Source: JAXLWB01 sp046328715 (lineage in GTDB: Bacteria > Chloroflexota > Anaerolineae > Caldilineales > Caldilineaceae). From it: a DNA stretch of 64,000 nt. The position numbers and the translations under genes were made by a program. The stretch is taken from the NCBI GenBank assembly GCA_046328715.1, contig JAXLWB010000012.1, positions 62,001 through 126,000 of the forward strand, given 5' to 3'. Positions 9,287 through 18,323 of this stretch are shown here, piece by piece. Every line of letters begins with the position of its first letter. The stretch's first letter is position 1. Below the pieces are notes generated by a model. That model worked only from the letters and a program-made list of their open reading frames with translations. It was not told the origin of the DNA and did not search any database.

Positions 9287-10138
9287 TTATTTCGTTAATG
9301 CTAGAAAACCTTCTTGTGACCAGCCAACTTTTTCACCGATTCGGGAGCGAAGCCAGTGGAATAATGTCATTGCCGCTTCTTCAGAACGCCATTCACCCAA
9401 CCCAAGTTGAGTGTACAGTGCCGGAATTGCCGTCTGTTGGGTACGACGACCCTTCATGCCATCGCCGCTGCAGTATGTATCAACGATCACACGATGGCTA
9501 TGCGACACAAGTAACTTGCCAAAACTCTCTACATTGGAGAAGGGCAAACAGGGGCTTACTGTGATCTGCACATTCAGCCCATACGCTAGCGCGGCTTCCA
9601 GTGTATGTAGCCGTTGACGAATTGAGGGAGTAAATGGAGTCAGCCTGCGGCGAACATCGTCCAAATCCGTTTCGAGCGTCAAATTTAGCCAGCATCGTTC
9701 TTTGAGTTCACGCAAACGCACAAAATCGTCTGTAACAAAGGGGGAACGAGTTTGGACAACGAGTAGTCCTGGGGGAGTTTCGATCATTACATCCAGGCAG
9801 GCGCGCGTCAGGCGGTGGCGGCGCTCAGCAATCTGGTAAGGATCGGTAGCACTAGACATAAAAATCGACAACGCGTCAAGTCGATTACGCTGCGCCATCC
9901 GACGCAACTCGACTCGCAGCCGATGATCTATTCCAGTTCGAGGATGAACATACTTCCCCCATGGCAAAGGGGGATGATGAAAGCGGTGTACGGCCAGACC
10001 CTTTACGTAGCAATACTCGCACGCAAATTGACAGCCGATATAGGGTTGCAGTGTATGGGTAAATCCATCCAAAAAACCGCCTGTTGAAGTAAGTGCACCA
10101 CTCGCTAGCCGTGGCAACTGCTCAACAGTACTTTTCAT
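9287..10138 (-). CDS. Radical SAM protein of the SplB-like / Rv2578c group
   Basis: A 283-aa protein with the cluster motif CQFACEYCYV (C-x3-C-x2-C) near residues 36-43, which binds the 4Fe-4S cluster that cleaves S-adenosylmethionine. SSATDPYQIAERR, LLVVQTRSP and ISPCL-like strands match the spore-photoproduct-lyase-like radical SAM group common in non-sporulating bacteria, whose substrate is unknown. There is no Shine-Dalgarno sequence before the ATG, but a -10 box ends 9 nt upstream, suggesting a leaderless message. It lies alone between a divergent aminotransferase and the ROK kinase. Confidence 0.85.
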   Translation of the reverse strand: MKSTVEQLPRLASGALTSTGGFLDGFTHTLQPYIGCQFACEYCYVKGLAVHRFHHPPLPWGKYVHPRTGIDHRLRVELRRMAQRNRLDALSIFMSSATDPYQIAERRHRLTRACLDVMIETPPGLLVVQTRSPFVTDDFVRLRELKERCWLNLTLETDLDDVRRRLTPFTPSIRQRLHTLEAALAYGLNVQITVSPCLPFSNVESFGKLLVSHSHRVIVDTYCSGDGMKGRRTQQTAIPALYTQLGLGEWRSEEAAMTLFHWLRSRIGEKVGWSQEGFLALTK

Positions 10139-10147
10139 GCTTCAGGG

Positions 10148-10176
10148 ATTATAGTACATCCACCGTATTTCATCAA
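10148..10176 (-). promoter_or_regulatory. Promoter of the radical SAM gene, near-leaderless
   Basis: On the minus strand: TTGATG (10171-10176), a 17-bp spacer and TATAAT (10148-10153). Only 9 nt separate the -10 box from the ATG at 10138, so transcription should start at or next to the start codon. Confidence 0.6.
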
Positions 10177-10410
10177 ACATAGCCAATACGTTGGGTGCAT
10201 TTCAATTTAAAGTGCGATACCTACGACGCCGTCAGCATCTACCTACAGCCGCGGTTCATTTTTATTTGGCTGTAACCTTTATCTGTCAGCCTTACATCGC
10301 ATTCCACTCTTTGGCGGCTTTGGCTGTAAGTTGCTTGCAACTGTAGATTGCTTTATGCTTTGATACTGATATAACATTCCCTACTTCAATTAAAACGAGA
10401 TGAGGATAAA

Positions 10411-11577
10411 ATGGCCTATAATTTTGACCAGGTTGTGGATCGCCGCAACAGTGATAGCGCGAAATGGAAGGTATACGGGGCTGATGTCGTGCCGCTTTGG
10501 GTGGCAGATATGGATTTTGAATCGCCCGCACCGATTCAGCAGGCGCTGGTAGAACGAATTCAGCACAATGTTTTTGGCTACGGTTGGGATTCAGCAACGC
10601 TGCGCCAGGTGTTGGTAGATCGCATGCAAAATCGTTACGGTTGGAAAATCCAGCCTAGCGACATCGTCTTTCTGCCCGGATTGGTTTGTGGACTCAACGT
10701 TGTCTCACGCGCCGTCGGCGAAGCCGGGGATGGCATCCTGGTCAACACTCCTGTCTATCCACCCTTTCTTTCTGCCCCGCCCAATCAGGGAAAAGTGACC
10801 CAAACCGCCGACCAAATCACGACGCTACGCAATGGCCATCTGCACTACGCGATCGACTTTGATGTTTTCGAGCAGACGATTCAATCCAACACCAAGCTCT
10901 TTATTCTCTGTAACCCGCACAATCCAACTGGTCGTGCCTACACGCACAGCGAATTGCAGCGCATGGGCGAGATCTGCCTGAAGCACAACTTGGTCATCTG
11001 TTCGGACGAAATTCATTGTGACCTCATGTTAGGGGGCAACGAACACGTTCCCATGGCTTCGATTGACCCGGAAATTGCGCAGCGTACCATCACCTTGATG
11101 GCACCCAGCAAAACCTTCAATGTGCCAGGATTGGGCTGCAGCTTCGCCATTATTCCCAATGAATCATTGCGTAAACAGATCGAAAAGGCAGCGATGGGAA
11201 TTGTTCCCCATGTCAATGTGCTGGGCATGGTTGCGGCCGAGGCAGCCTATGGCGATCCAGAATGTGATGCCTGGCTGATGGGTTTGCGCCAATATCTGAC
11301 CGCCAACCGCGATTTTTTGGTGAACTTTGTGGATACTCATTTCCCGAATGTGAAGACCACCGTGCCCGAGGCAACCTACCTGGCCTGGCTCGATTGGCGC
11401 AATACAGAGATTGGCAGCAACGCCTATAAGTTTTTCCTGGAGCAAGCAAAGGTCGCACTCAACAACGGCATCAACTTCGGCCAGGCGGGCGAAGGTTTTG
11501 TCCGAGTGAACATGGGCTGTCCACGTGCCACCCTGGAAGAAGGTCTGGAGCGTATGCGCAAAGCATTGAATCGGTAA
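10411..11577 (+). CDS. patB: PatB/MalY-type PLP aminotransferase (putative C-S lyase)
   Basis: A 388-aa fold-type I PLP enzyme. The N-terminal run FDQVVDRRNSDSAKW and VPLWVADMDF are hallmarks of the PatB/MalY subgroup, which has cystathionine beta-lyase activity. Further signs are CNPHNPTGRAY, ICSDEIHCDLM (Asp that pairs with the PLP ring nitrogen), the Schiff-base Lys in APSKTFNVPGL, and the C-terminal Arg in FVRVNMGCP that binds the substrate carboxylate. Length is typical. The likely reaction is release of thiol, pyruvate and ammonia from cystathionine or a related S-conjugate. GAGGATAAA precedes the ATG. The neighbours do not point to a pathway. Confidence 0.88.
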   Translation: MAYNFDQVVDRRNSDSAKWKVYGADVVPLWVADMDFESPAPIQQALVERIQHNVFGYGWDSATLRQVLVDRMQNRYGWKIQPSDIVFLPGLVCGLNVVSRAVGEAGDGILVNTPVYPPFLSAPPNQGKVTQTADQITTLRNGHLHYAIDFDVFEQTIQSNTKLFILCNPHNPTGRAYTHSELQRMGEICLKHNLVICSDEIHCDLMLGGNEHVPMASIDPEIAQRTITLMAPSKTFNVPGLGCSFAIIPNESLRKQIEKAAMGIVPHVNVLGMVAAEAAYGDPECDAWLMGLRQYLTANRDFLVNFVDTHFPNVKTTVPEATYLAWLDWRNTEIGSNAYKFFLEQAKVALNNGINFGQAGEGFVRVNMGCPRATLEEGLERMRKALNR

Positions 11578-11584
11578 AAAAATT

Positions 11585-11642
11585 ACAAGTGGCAAGTGGC
11601 AGGGTGCAAGTGGTTCTTCCATTCTGCCAATTGCCACTTGCA
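11585..11642. repeat. Heptamer-word inverted repeat (AAGTGGC)
   Basis: Words CAAGTGGCAAGTGGCAGGG are mirrored after a short loop by CTGCCAATTGCCACTTG. The block separates the aminotransferase stop from the small membrane gene stop, and may act as a bidirectional terminator. Confidence 0.55.
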
Positions 11643-11855
11643 TTATTCCTCGCTGTCACTTTCCACTTCGTAGACCGCAGCCGCCACCGCCCAGCTCACC
11701 AAAAACCAAACGCCACCACCAATCAGCAATGCCACCGCAATGTTAAGTGGGTGGGCTGGTACGTTGCCACGCAGAATTCCAATCACTGTAAAGAGAAGAC
11801 CCAATGCCGCGAAGCTTAGGCCGATCTGCATAGGACGTGAAAGTCGTTGCCTCAT
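11643..11855 (-). CDS. Small two-helix membrane protein, unknown function
   Basis: A 70-aa protein with two hydrophobic helices (about residues 12-28, FAALGLLFTVIGIL, and 37-61, NIAVALLIGGGVWFLVSWAV), a basic N-terminus and an acidic tail VESDSEE. The composition and two-helix pattern are protein-like. No Shine-Dalgarno is visible; a TACAAT-like box lies 7 nt before the ATG. No family was recognised. Confidence 0.6.
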   Translation of the reverse strand: MRQRLSRPMQIGLSFAALGLLFTVIGILRGNVPAHPLNIAVALLIGGGVWFLVSWAVAAAVYEVESDSEE

Positions 11856-12050
11856 AGGGATTATTGTACACCGCCAGCCTGCATTGTTTGAAGATTCTAT
11901 CGGGCAGGATGCTTATAGAAATGACACTTAAACATTGCACAATTTCCATCTGTTTTGTCTTCGGTAGATTGTGCAATATTTAAATAGCGTGTCTATTAGG
12001 ATCGAGGATTAAATAGACCAGTCAACGTAGCAAGGAGTTAGCGTGTAAAA

Positions 12051-12140
12051 CGACCAACCCCTCCCTAGCCCTCCCTTAACAGGGGAGGGAACCGTGACGG
12101 CTCCTTCCCCTACCAGGGTGAGGTTGGGTGGGGGTCGCTC
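12051..12140. repeat. Short copy of the CCTCCCTAACCCTCCC palindromic family
   Basis: Begins with CAACCCCTCCCTAGCCCTCC and ends in the degenerate complement GGTGAGGTTGGGTGGGGGTCG; outside it, further arms with GTAGCAA / TTGCTAC extend the palindrome to about 12023-12150. It is shorter than the full copies near 24200, 50411, 52692 and 54143. Confidence 0.6.
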
Positions 12141-12604
12141 GTTGCTACGTCTAGCAACTTTTCTCTCTTATTTATTTCGTGATCCTTAACACATGTTTCT
12201 CAAGAAGCCAGCTGTGGCGACTATCCCTGGAAGACAAACTTGTCATTCTGTTCACGAAGTGGTCGGCACGACGGAGCGGCTATTTGCGAAACTGTCCTCA
12301 TAAGGAAAAAATCTTGGTTGGGCAGGGCAAGATTCTTCGCTCGAAAAAGCCCTCACTCAGAATGACAGACTATCTCACAGGTTTCTTGCCAGATTTTTCG
12401 GCATAGCCGAACCTCTTTACGTAAGTTATCTGTAGTCTATATCGCCATTATACTTACATTTATTTTGTCTGGCTATCAAAAGAGAAAGCCTTAGAACGAT
12501 TTTAAGAATTCTGTCATAATTCAATTTTGAAAGTTGGTGTATGCTCAATACATACAGAAATGGATAGTATATTTTCATAGTAAAGAGTCCTTTCGAAGAG
12601 GCCT
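12141..12604. other. Intergenic region before the hybrid kinase
   Basis: About 460 bp. The segment 12235-12370 holds a relic with GATTCTTCGCTCGAAAAAG and CACTCAGAATGACAG, words shared with the region near 6400-6510. The last ~180 bp are AT-rich and probably hold the promoter of the kinase gene, but no clear hexamer pair was found. Confidence 0.4.
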
Positions 12605-15600
12605 ATGCCAACCAAATCTCGTCCCACTATTGGGTTCTTAACGGTTGAATCTTCTAACGCCTTTAGCCATCAACTCTGGCGTGATTTTGTAAATGCAGCC
12701 GAGCAATATGATATCAACCTGATTACGTATGCTGGCAATATGTGGCCAGAGACTACCGAAAAGCAGTTTAATCTACAAGGCGTGGCAATTTTCGACCTGG
12801 TTGAACCTGGTCACCTCGATGGCCTGATTGTCTGGACGAGTGGCATCCTACATGATCACGAAGATGTCGAGGAGTTTCTTGCCCGCTTTGCTGGCATTCC
12901 ATTGGTAAGCGTCGGCATCAAAACCGATCAAGGTCCCTCGGTTGTCTTGGATAACTATTCTGGCATGCATCAGCAGATCGACTATCTGATTGAAGTACAT
13001 GGCCATCGCAATATCGCTTTTCTAGCAGGGCCCGAGGGGAACTTCGACGCACAAATCCGCTTTCGGGCTTACGTCGACTCCTTACGCGAGCACGATATTG
13101 CCTTTGATCCCAGGATGGTGGTGCAGTGCAATTGGGGCTGGGAGTGTCGCACGCTTGGCGGCAGGGCGGTGACGGAGCTACTCGATAATCGCCAGATGGC
13201 AGTCGATGCCATTATTGGTGCCTCCGACGAATTAGCCATCGGGGCGATGGAGGAGTTGTACCGCCGCGGTGCCCGGCTACCCGATGACATCGCACTGGCA
13301 GGCTTTGATGACATTGAAGAGTGTATGTTGGTCTGGCCCCACTTATCTACCGTGCGCCAGCCCACGGAGCATGTCGCTTCCGCTGCCGTTAAATTGATGC
13401 TCGATCTACTTGCTGGCAAAAATCATAAAGCCGTAGTCACGATTCCCACCCTGCCGGTCTTCCGGCAATCCAAAGGTTGGAGCGATTCTTCTCAAGAAAG
13501 TGGCCCATTATCTTCTTCTATGATTGCTGCGACCATTTTGTCGAGCCAGCCCACCTCTCCCGTGGATGCGCACGCAGTACAAACCTTTGTGGCGGCGCAA
13601 CGCCATCACCTCCAGGGCAAGCTTGAGCAGCAGATCTATCAAGAGCCGTGCGCCTACTCGCCTGTTGAGGTGGAACCCTGGATCAATCAAATCATGGATG
13701 CTTTTGAACGTGAGTTGATCTGTAAACAGTCCGGGGCTGTAATCCGGCTGCTCAAACAGGCGATTTACCCCAAGCTAAACGATGCAAATGCTTTGCAGAA
13801 ATGGAAGTTGCTGGCTGAGCAATTTTTCACCTCATTTTTCGATGCAGCACTGCAAGCCAGCGAGGAAGAGTTATCTGCTGCAGCACGCAAACAACTTCTG
13901 CTCTTCTGTAACGAGCTTCGCCATCAGGTCCAGGTGATGATGACAGAAGCATCCATTCAACTCTTGCGCCGCCAACAGATTGAATCGCAACAGGCCACGC
14001 GCAACCTGCATGGGCTGAGCCGCAGATTGCTTTCACCCTTTGACAGCGACCAAATCAGTGAAATCTTTGCCAACGAGTTACCGCGTCTACAAATTGACGT
14101 TGGCTACGTTGCACTTTACGATTCATTCACCCGGCCAACCAAGCAGGTACGGCTGCTCGTTGCCTATGACAAGGAGCGCCAAATCGTTCCAGTTGCAGCC
14201 GATCAACGGCTCTCCGCAGCTGCTTTGGCCGCCGGACAATCGATCCTGGGTGACAAACGGATGAATTTGATTGTGGCACCGCTCTATACAGTGCGCGGCC
14301 ATTTGGGTTTCACTGTCTTCTCGGTCGGGCCACGCGACCATGTTTTCTACACGCAACTCAGCAGCAGCTTGGGTCACAGCATCCAAAACGAACTGCTCTT
14401 GGACCAGGTGCGCAAACATGCCATCGAACTCGAACAACGGGTCGAAGAGCGCACCGCCGATCTGCGTAACGCCAATCAATTGCTGATTTTTGCCAAGGAG
14501 CGTGCCGAAGCAGCAGCCATTGCTAAAAGTCAGTTTTTGGCGACGGTGAGCCACGAAATCCGCACCCCGATGAACGGCGTGATCGGCATTACCAATCTTC
14601 TACGCGAGACGCCGCTACGCAGCGATCAAATGGAATTTGTTGAAACTATTCGCCAAAGCAGTGAGAGTCTGCTCACGATCCTGAATGACATTCTAGACTT
14701 CAGCAAGATCGAGTCGGGCAAGTTGACACTCGAGCAGGCTCCCTTTCAGGTGAAAGAGTGTTTCCGAGATGTGATCAATTTAGTGGCACCGCTGGCGCGC
14801 GCCAAAAATATCAAATTGACTTCCCAATTTACCGACAAGGTACCGTCTGTTCTGGTCGGCGATGTGACTCGCCTGCGTCAGGTTGCCATGAACCTGCTGA
14901 CCAATGCTGTCAAGTTCACGGAAAAAGGCTATGTCGCGCTCGAGGTCGATGCTCAAATGCAGACAGACGGGGACTGCATCCTTTATGTCAGCGTGACTGA
15001 TACTGGGATTGGCATTGCACCCAACAAGCTAAGCAACATGTTCCAACCCTTTACCCAGGCAGATTCGTCGATCTCGCGTCGTTTCGGTGGTACGGGATTG
15101 GGCTTAGCGATTAGCAAACGGCTCTGCGAATTGATGCATGGCCAGTTGTGGGCAACCAGCAAGTTAGGGGCAGGTTCTAGCTTTATCTTTACGATCCGTG
15201 GCGAAATCCCGACAACGCCCCTCAATGAACTGAGCATGACTCAGAATTCACATGAAGAAGCGGTCCAAACGCAAACGCTTCGCCCCTTGAGTATTCTGCT
15301 CGTTGAGGATAATCTTGTCAACCAGAAGGTGGCAAAACATGTCTTGGAGCGACTGGGCTACTGTGCCGATGTGGCGAACAATGGGCTGGAAGCGGTCGCC
15401 GCTGTTCAACGCAAGAGCTACGACGTCATCTTGATGGATGTGCAGATGCCCGAAATGGATGGCCTTGAAGCAACACGGCGCATTCGTCACATGTCGCTCA
15501 TTAGCCAGCCCAAGATCGTCGCCATGACGGCTGGTGCCTTTGAAGAAGACCGGCGCAACAGCCAAATGGCAGGGATGGACGACTTTGTCACCAAGCCAGT

Positions 15601-15670
15601 TCGTGCCAAAGACTTGGCCTCGGCCATTCTCCGTGTCACTTCGACCGAATTGATGATGGCGGTGGCGTAG
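12605..15670 (+). CDS. Soluble hybrid histidine kinase with LacI-type sugar-binding sensor and receiver domain
   Basis: A 1021-aa protein with no signal peptide or membrane helix. Residues ~8-290 form a LacI/GalR-type periplasmic-binding-like domain (IGFLTVESSNAFSHQLWRD at the start, ASDELAIGAMEELYRRG, ALAGFDDIEE) without the DNA-binding helix-turn-helix. A helical/GAF-like section (~300-600) and a coiled coil lead to HisKA with phospho-acceptor His650 in SHEIRTPMNG. The HATPase domain shows DTGIGIAP and GTGLGLAISK. A C-terminal receiver has phospho-acceptor Asp945 in LMDVQMPEMDG and KPVRAKDL. It probably senses a cytosolic small molecule such as a sugar and relays phosphate to an unlinked phosphotransfer or regulator protein. 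The spacing of AGAGG to the ATG is short. Confidence 0.9.
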   Translation: MPTKSRPTIGFLTVESSNAFSHQLWRDFVNAAEQYDINLITYAGNMWPETTEKQFNLQGVAIFDLVEPGHLDGLIVWTSGILHDHEDVEEFLARFAGIPLVSVGIKTDQGPSVVLDNYSGMHQQIDYLIEVHGHRNIAFLAGPEGNFDAQIRFRAYVDSLREHDIAFDPRMVVQCNWGWECRTLGGRAVTELLDNRQMAVDAIIGASDELAIGAMEELYRRGARLPDDIALAGFDDIEECMLVWPHLSTVRQPTEHVASAAVKLMLDLLAGKNHKAVVTIPTLPVFRQSKGWSDSSQESGPLSSSMIAATILSSQPTSPVDAHAVQTFVAAQRHHLQGKLEQQIYQEPCAYSPVEVEPWINQIMDAFERELICKQSGAVIRLLKQAIYPKLNDANALQKWKLLAEQFFTSFFDAALQASEEELSAAARKQLLLFCNELRHQVQVMMTEASIQLLRRQQIESQQATRNLHGLSRRLLSPFDSDQISEIFANELPRLQIDVGYVALYDSFTRPTKQVRLLVAYDKERQIVPVAADQRLSAAALAAGQSILGDKRMNLIVAPLYTVRGHLGFTVFSVGPRDHVFYTQLSSSLGHSIQNELLLDQVRKHAIELEQRVEERTADLRNANQLLIFAKERAEAAAIAKSQFLATVSHEIRTPMNGVIGITNLLRETPLRSDQMEFVETIRQSSESLLTILNDILDFSKIESGKLTLEQAPFQVKECFRDVINLVAPLARAKNIKLTSQFTDKVPSVLVGDVTRLRQVAMNLLTNAVKFTEKGYVALEVDAQMQTDGDCILYVSVTDTGIGIAPNKLSNMFQPFTQADSSISRRFGGTGLGLAISKRLCELMHGQLWATSKLGAGSSFIFTIRGEIPTTPLNELSMTQNSHEEAVQTQTLRPLSILLVEDNLVNQKVAKHVLERLGYCADVANNGLEAVAAVQRKSYDVILMDVQMPEMDGLEATRRIRHMSLISQPKIVAMTAGAFEEDRRNSQMAGMDDFVTKPVRAKDLASAILRVTSTELMMAVA

Positions 15671-15752
15671 AAGTTGCAAAGTGGCAGAGTTGCAGAGTGG
15701 CAAAGTAATCCATACTCTTTTACTCTGCAACTTTGCCACTCTGCAACTTTTC
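15670..15752. terminator. Long heptamer-word inverted repeat between convergent genes
   Basis: The left arm AAGTTGCAAAGTGGCAGAG, followed by TTGCAGAGT, pairs with ACTCTGCAACTTTGCCAC followed by TCTGCAACTT with about two mismatches. It fills the whole gap between the kinase stop and the amidohydrolase stop, so it likely ends transcription in both directions. Confidence 0.6.
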
Positions 15753-15761
15753 CCCTCTTCT

Positions 15762-17198
15762 CTACATCCACCCTTTTGCCATTGGCTCCAACAAGGCCAT
15801 GCCCTTGTGGACGGGGTCAGCCAACACCCGGGCGCTGAGTGCCTCGGCTTGGGCTTGAGCTTCGGCCACAATCGTCGATTCATCCAAGGTGAGTACCTTC
15901 CCATCGCGCATGAGAATCTGACCATCGACCATCGAAAGCACCACTTCACGCCCGGTCGCGGCATAGACCAGGTTGGGTACAATTGTGCGGATGGGAGTCT
16001 CCAGCGTCGGCACAAGATTGGGCGAGCGCAGATCGACTAGAATCAGATCAGCCTTTTTGCCCACTTCCAGCGAACCCACTTGGTCGCCTAGACCGATTGC
16101 CCGGGCACCTTCAATCGTTGCCATACGTAAGACATCCCAGGCCTGTAGTGCAGTTGGATTACGATATTTGATCTTGTTGAAGAGCGCGGTCAATTTCATC
16201 TCGTTAAAGACGTTATTGCAATTGTTACCTGGAGCTTGATCCGAACCCAATGCCACCAATCCGCCTGCCTGGCGGAAGACCAAGGCTGGCGGCACAATGC
16301 CATCGATAATGCCAATACTACCCGAGCAGAGCGCCATCCGTGCGCCACTCTTGGCAATCATCTCGGTTTCCTCATCGGTCGCTTCGGTGAGGTGGACAGC
16401 CAGCAGTTGATCATCCAGATAGCCGATCCCTTGCAAATATTCAGGCGTACGCTTGCCATAGCGTTTGATCATCTGGTCAATCTCGCGGTCACCCTGGGCT
16501 ACATGCATGTGGATCATTAGCCCCATCCGTTCGGCCACCCGTTTAACTTCGAGCAGTTGATCGCTGTCCATCATGTCAGGTGCTTGTGGGCCAAACATCA
16601 CCGTGATTCTGCCGTTGGCTGCACCATGCCAGCTCCTGGCAAATTCTACGGCTCGATTGAGGCTTTGCTCGCCCACCTCGCGATCAAAGGGATAGAGATC
16701 GCCCACCTTCCAGCCCGCCATGCCACCAGGCGGCATCGCATTGATCGTGGGTGTCAGACGGGCGCGCACGCCAGCTTGCACAAAGGCTTCTGGCCAGCCA
16801 GAAAACGGATTGGTATAATCGCCCATCGTTGTGGTGCCAGCCTTGAGTGCTTCGACCAGATCGAGACGCGCACCGGCAAGAGCGGCTTCCGGCGTGAGAT
16901 AACGGGCATAGGGGGAGAGCGCCCTTTGCATCCAATGGCTGACATCTTGAGCCACGCCACGCACAATCGCCAAGGGCATATGCATATGGGCATCGATCAA
17001 TCCTGGAAGCAGGGCATGGTGCGAGGCATCAATGGTTTCGTTCGCCAGAAAGCGGGCCTCCAGCTCAGCAGTTGTCCCAACAGCAATGATTGACGAGCCG
17101 CTCACTGCCACAGCTCCATCCGCAATATAGCCAACGCCGTCGCCCTGCATCGTGAAAAGGTGGGCGTGGACAAATAGAAAGTCGCAAGCTTCGTTCAT
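15762..17198 (-). CDS. Amidohydrolase-superfamily deaminase (MtaD/AtzB-like)
   Basis: A 478-aa cytosolic metal-dependent hydrolase. Seen: the first metal site DAHMHMP (~65-71), a His in MIHMHVAQG, a further His in LLAVHLTEA, and the metal-binding Asp in ALGSDQAPG. The N-terminal beta segment and the end EVGKKADLILVDL are typical of the ATZ/TRZ group, which deaminates S-adenosylhomocysteine, methylthioadenosine or guanine, or hydrolyses chlorotriazine-like compounds. The exact substrate is not readable. The start at 17198 is favoured over the in-frame ATG at 17210 because GGAG lies six bases before it. It is divergent from hslO with a gap of ~140 bp. Confidence 0.87.
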   Translation of the reverse strand: MNEACDFLFVHAHLFTMQGDGVGYIADGAVAVSGSSIIAVGTTAELEARFLANETIDASHHALLPGLIDAHMHMPLAIVRGVAQDVSHWMQRALSPYARYLTPEAALAGARLDLVEALKAGTTTMGDYTNPFSGWPEAFVQAGVRARLTPTINAMPPGGMAGWKVGDLYPFDREVGEQSLNRAVEFARSWHGAANGRITVMFGPQAPDMMDSDQLLEVKRVAERMGLMIHMHVAQGDREIDQMIKRYGKRTPEYLQGIGYLDDQLLAVHLTEATDEETEMIAKSGARMALCSGSIGIIDGIVPPALVFRQAGGLVALGSDQAPGNNCNNVFNEMKLTALFNKIKYRNPTALQAWDVLRMATIEGARAIGLGDQVGSLEVGKKADLILVDLRSPNLVPTLETPIRTIVPNLVYAATGREVVLSMVDGQILMRDGKVLTLDESTIVAEAQAQAEALSARVLADPVHKGMALLEPMAKGWM

Positions 17199-17340
17199 GG
17201 GAATCTCCAATCCGTGAAGTAGGGGGAGGGTGTGTTAAAATCGATGAGAATGAAGAGGAGGGGTGAGGGTAGAGGAACCCGCCTCACCCCTCCCCATATC
17301 ATGGACCCTCCGACTGGTTCTGAGTTTAGGGAGTTCACTC

Positions 17341-18216
17341 GTGAATGATTATATCGTACGTGTGCTGGCAAAGGAAGCTGGCATCCGTGGTTTAGTTTGT
17401 GTAACAACCAACTTGGTCAACGATGCCGTGCAGCGTCATGAAGCTACGCCAAGCGCAGCGGCGGCGTTGGGTCATATTTTGACTGCAGGGATTTTGTTGG
17501 GAGCGTTGCTCAAAGTTTCACAACGAGTTGCGCTAAAAGTAGAAAGCAAAGGTGCGATTCGTAAGATGCTGGCCGAAGCGGACTCGTATGGGCGGGTGCG
17601 TGGCTATGTACTACCGAATGATGTCGGGCTGGTCGGCGATACGCCAGCCGAGGATGTCGCCGCCGCCGTTGGTGATAAAGGCGTGCTGACGGTGGTGAAG
17701 GATTTACGGCTACGTGAGCCGGTGGAAGGGGTTGTGCCGATACAGACCGGCAAACCAGACGCTGATCTGGTCTACTATCTGATGCAATCAGAGCAGACTC
17801 CTTCTTTGGTGGAGATCGATGCCAAGCTCACTGCCAAGGGAGAGGTGGCAGTGGCTGGGGGATTGCTCTTTCAGGTTTTGCCTGACCATGAGCCCAGCGC
17901 CCTGGTTGAATTAAGTGAGCGGCTGGATGATCTGCCCGCCTTGGGCGTGTTATTGGCCAACGGTCAAACACCAGAATCGTTGCTGGTCGATTTGATGGGC
18001 GACACGGAATATGAGATCCTGGAGAAGATCCCGTTGCGTTTTGAATGTTCATGCAGCCGGGAACGCTCTGAGCAGGCATTGATCTCAATTGGACGCGCTG
18101 AGTTGGAAAGTTTGATCGAAGAGGGCGAGGCAGTCGTCGATTGCCACTATTGCCACCAGCGCTATGTATTCAACCGAGAAGCGTTAGAGGAGCTTTTAGC
18201 AAAGGCTAGAGTTTAG
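17341..18216 (+). CDS. hslO: Hsp33 redox-regulated chaperone
   Basis: A 291-aa holdase chaperone of the cytosol, activated when its zinc-bound cysteines are oxidised during oxidative or heat stress. The diagnostic C-terminal zinc motif is present: C-x-C in FECSCSRE (~236) and C-x2-C in VDCHYCHQRY (~267). The N-terminal NDYIVRVLAKEAGIRG and the central GYVLPNDVGL and ERLDDLPALG segments match the family. A GTG start at 17341 is chosen because GGGAG lies 8 bases before it and the family begins here; the frame is open upstream to 17263 without a site. A 7-bp-word repeat and then a HAD phosphatase follow on the same strand. Confidence 0.95.
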   Translation: MNDYIVRVLAKEAGIRGLVCVTTNLVNDAVQRHEATPSAAAALGHILTAGILLGALLKVSQRVALKVESKGAIRKMLAEADSYGRVRGYVLPNDVGLVGDTPAEDVAAAVGDKGVLTVVKDLRLREPVEGVVPIQTGKPDADLVYYLMQSEQTPSLVEIDAKLTAKGEVAVAGGLLFQVLPDHEPSALVELSERLDDLPALGVLLANGQTPESLLVDLMGDTEYEILEKIPLRFECSCSRERSEQALISIGRAELESLIEEGEAVVDCHYCHQRYVFNREALEELLAKARV

Positions 18217-18310
18217 CAATTGTGGATTGCGGATTGCGGATTTGATCCGCTAACCGCTACTCGCTTTTCCATGCTGGCGCGTGAAGTAGGGATTACCACT
18301 CGCAATTCAC
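18217..18310. repeat. Heptamer-word block (GGATTGC) between hslO and the HAD gene
   Basis: Contains TTGTGGATTGCGGATTGCGG and, after ~60 bp, the complementary CGCAATTCAC. It belongs to the same 7-bp-word class seen in many gaps of this window. Confidence 0.5.
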
Positions 18311-18323
18311 AGAAGGAACCTGC

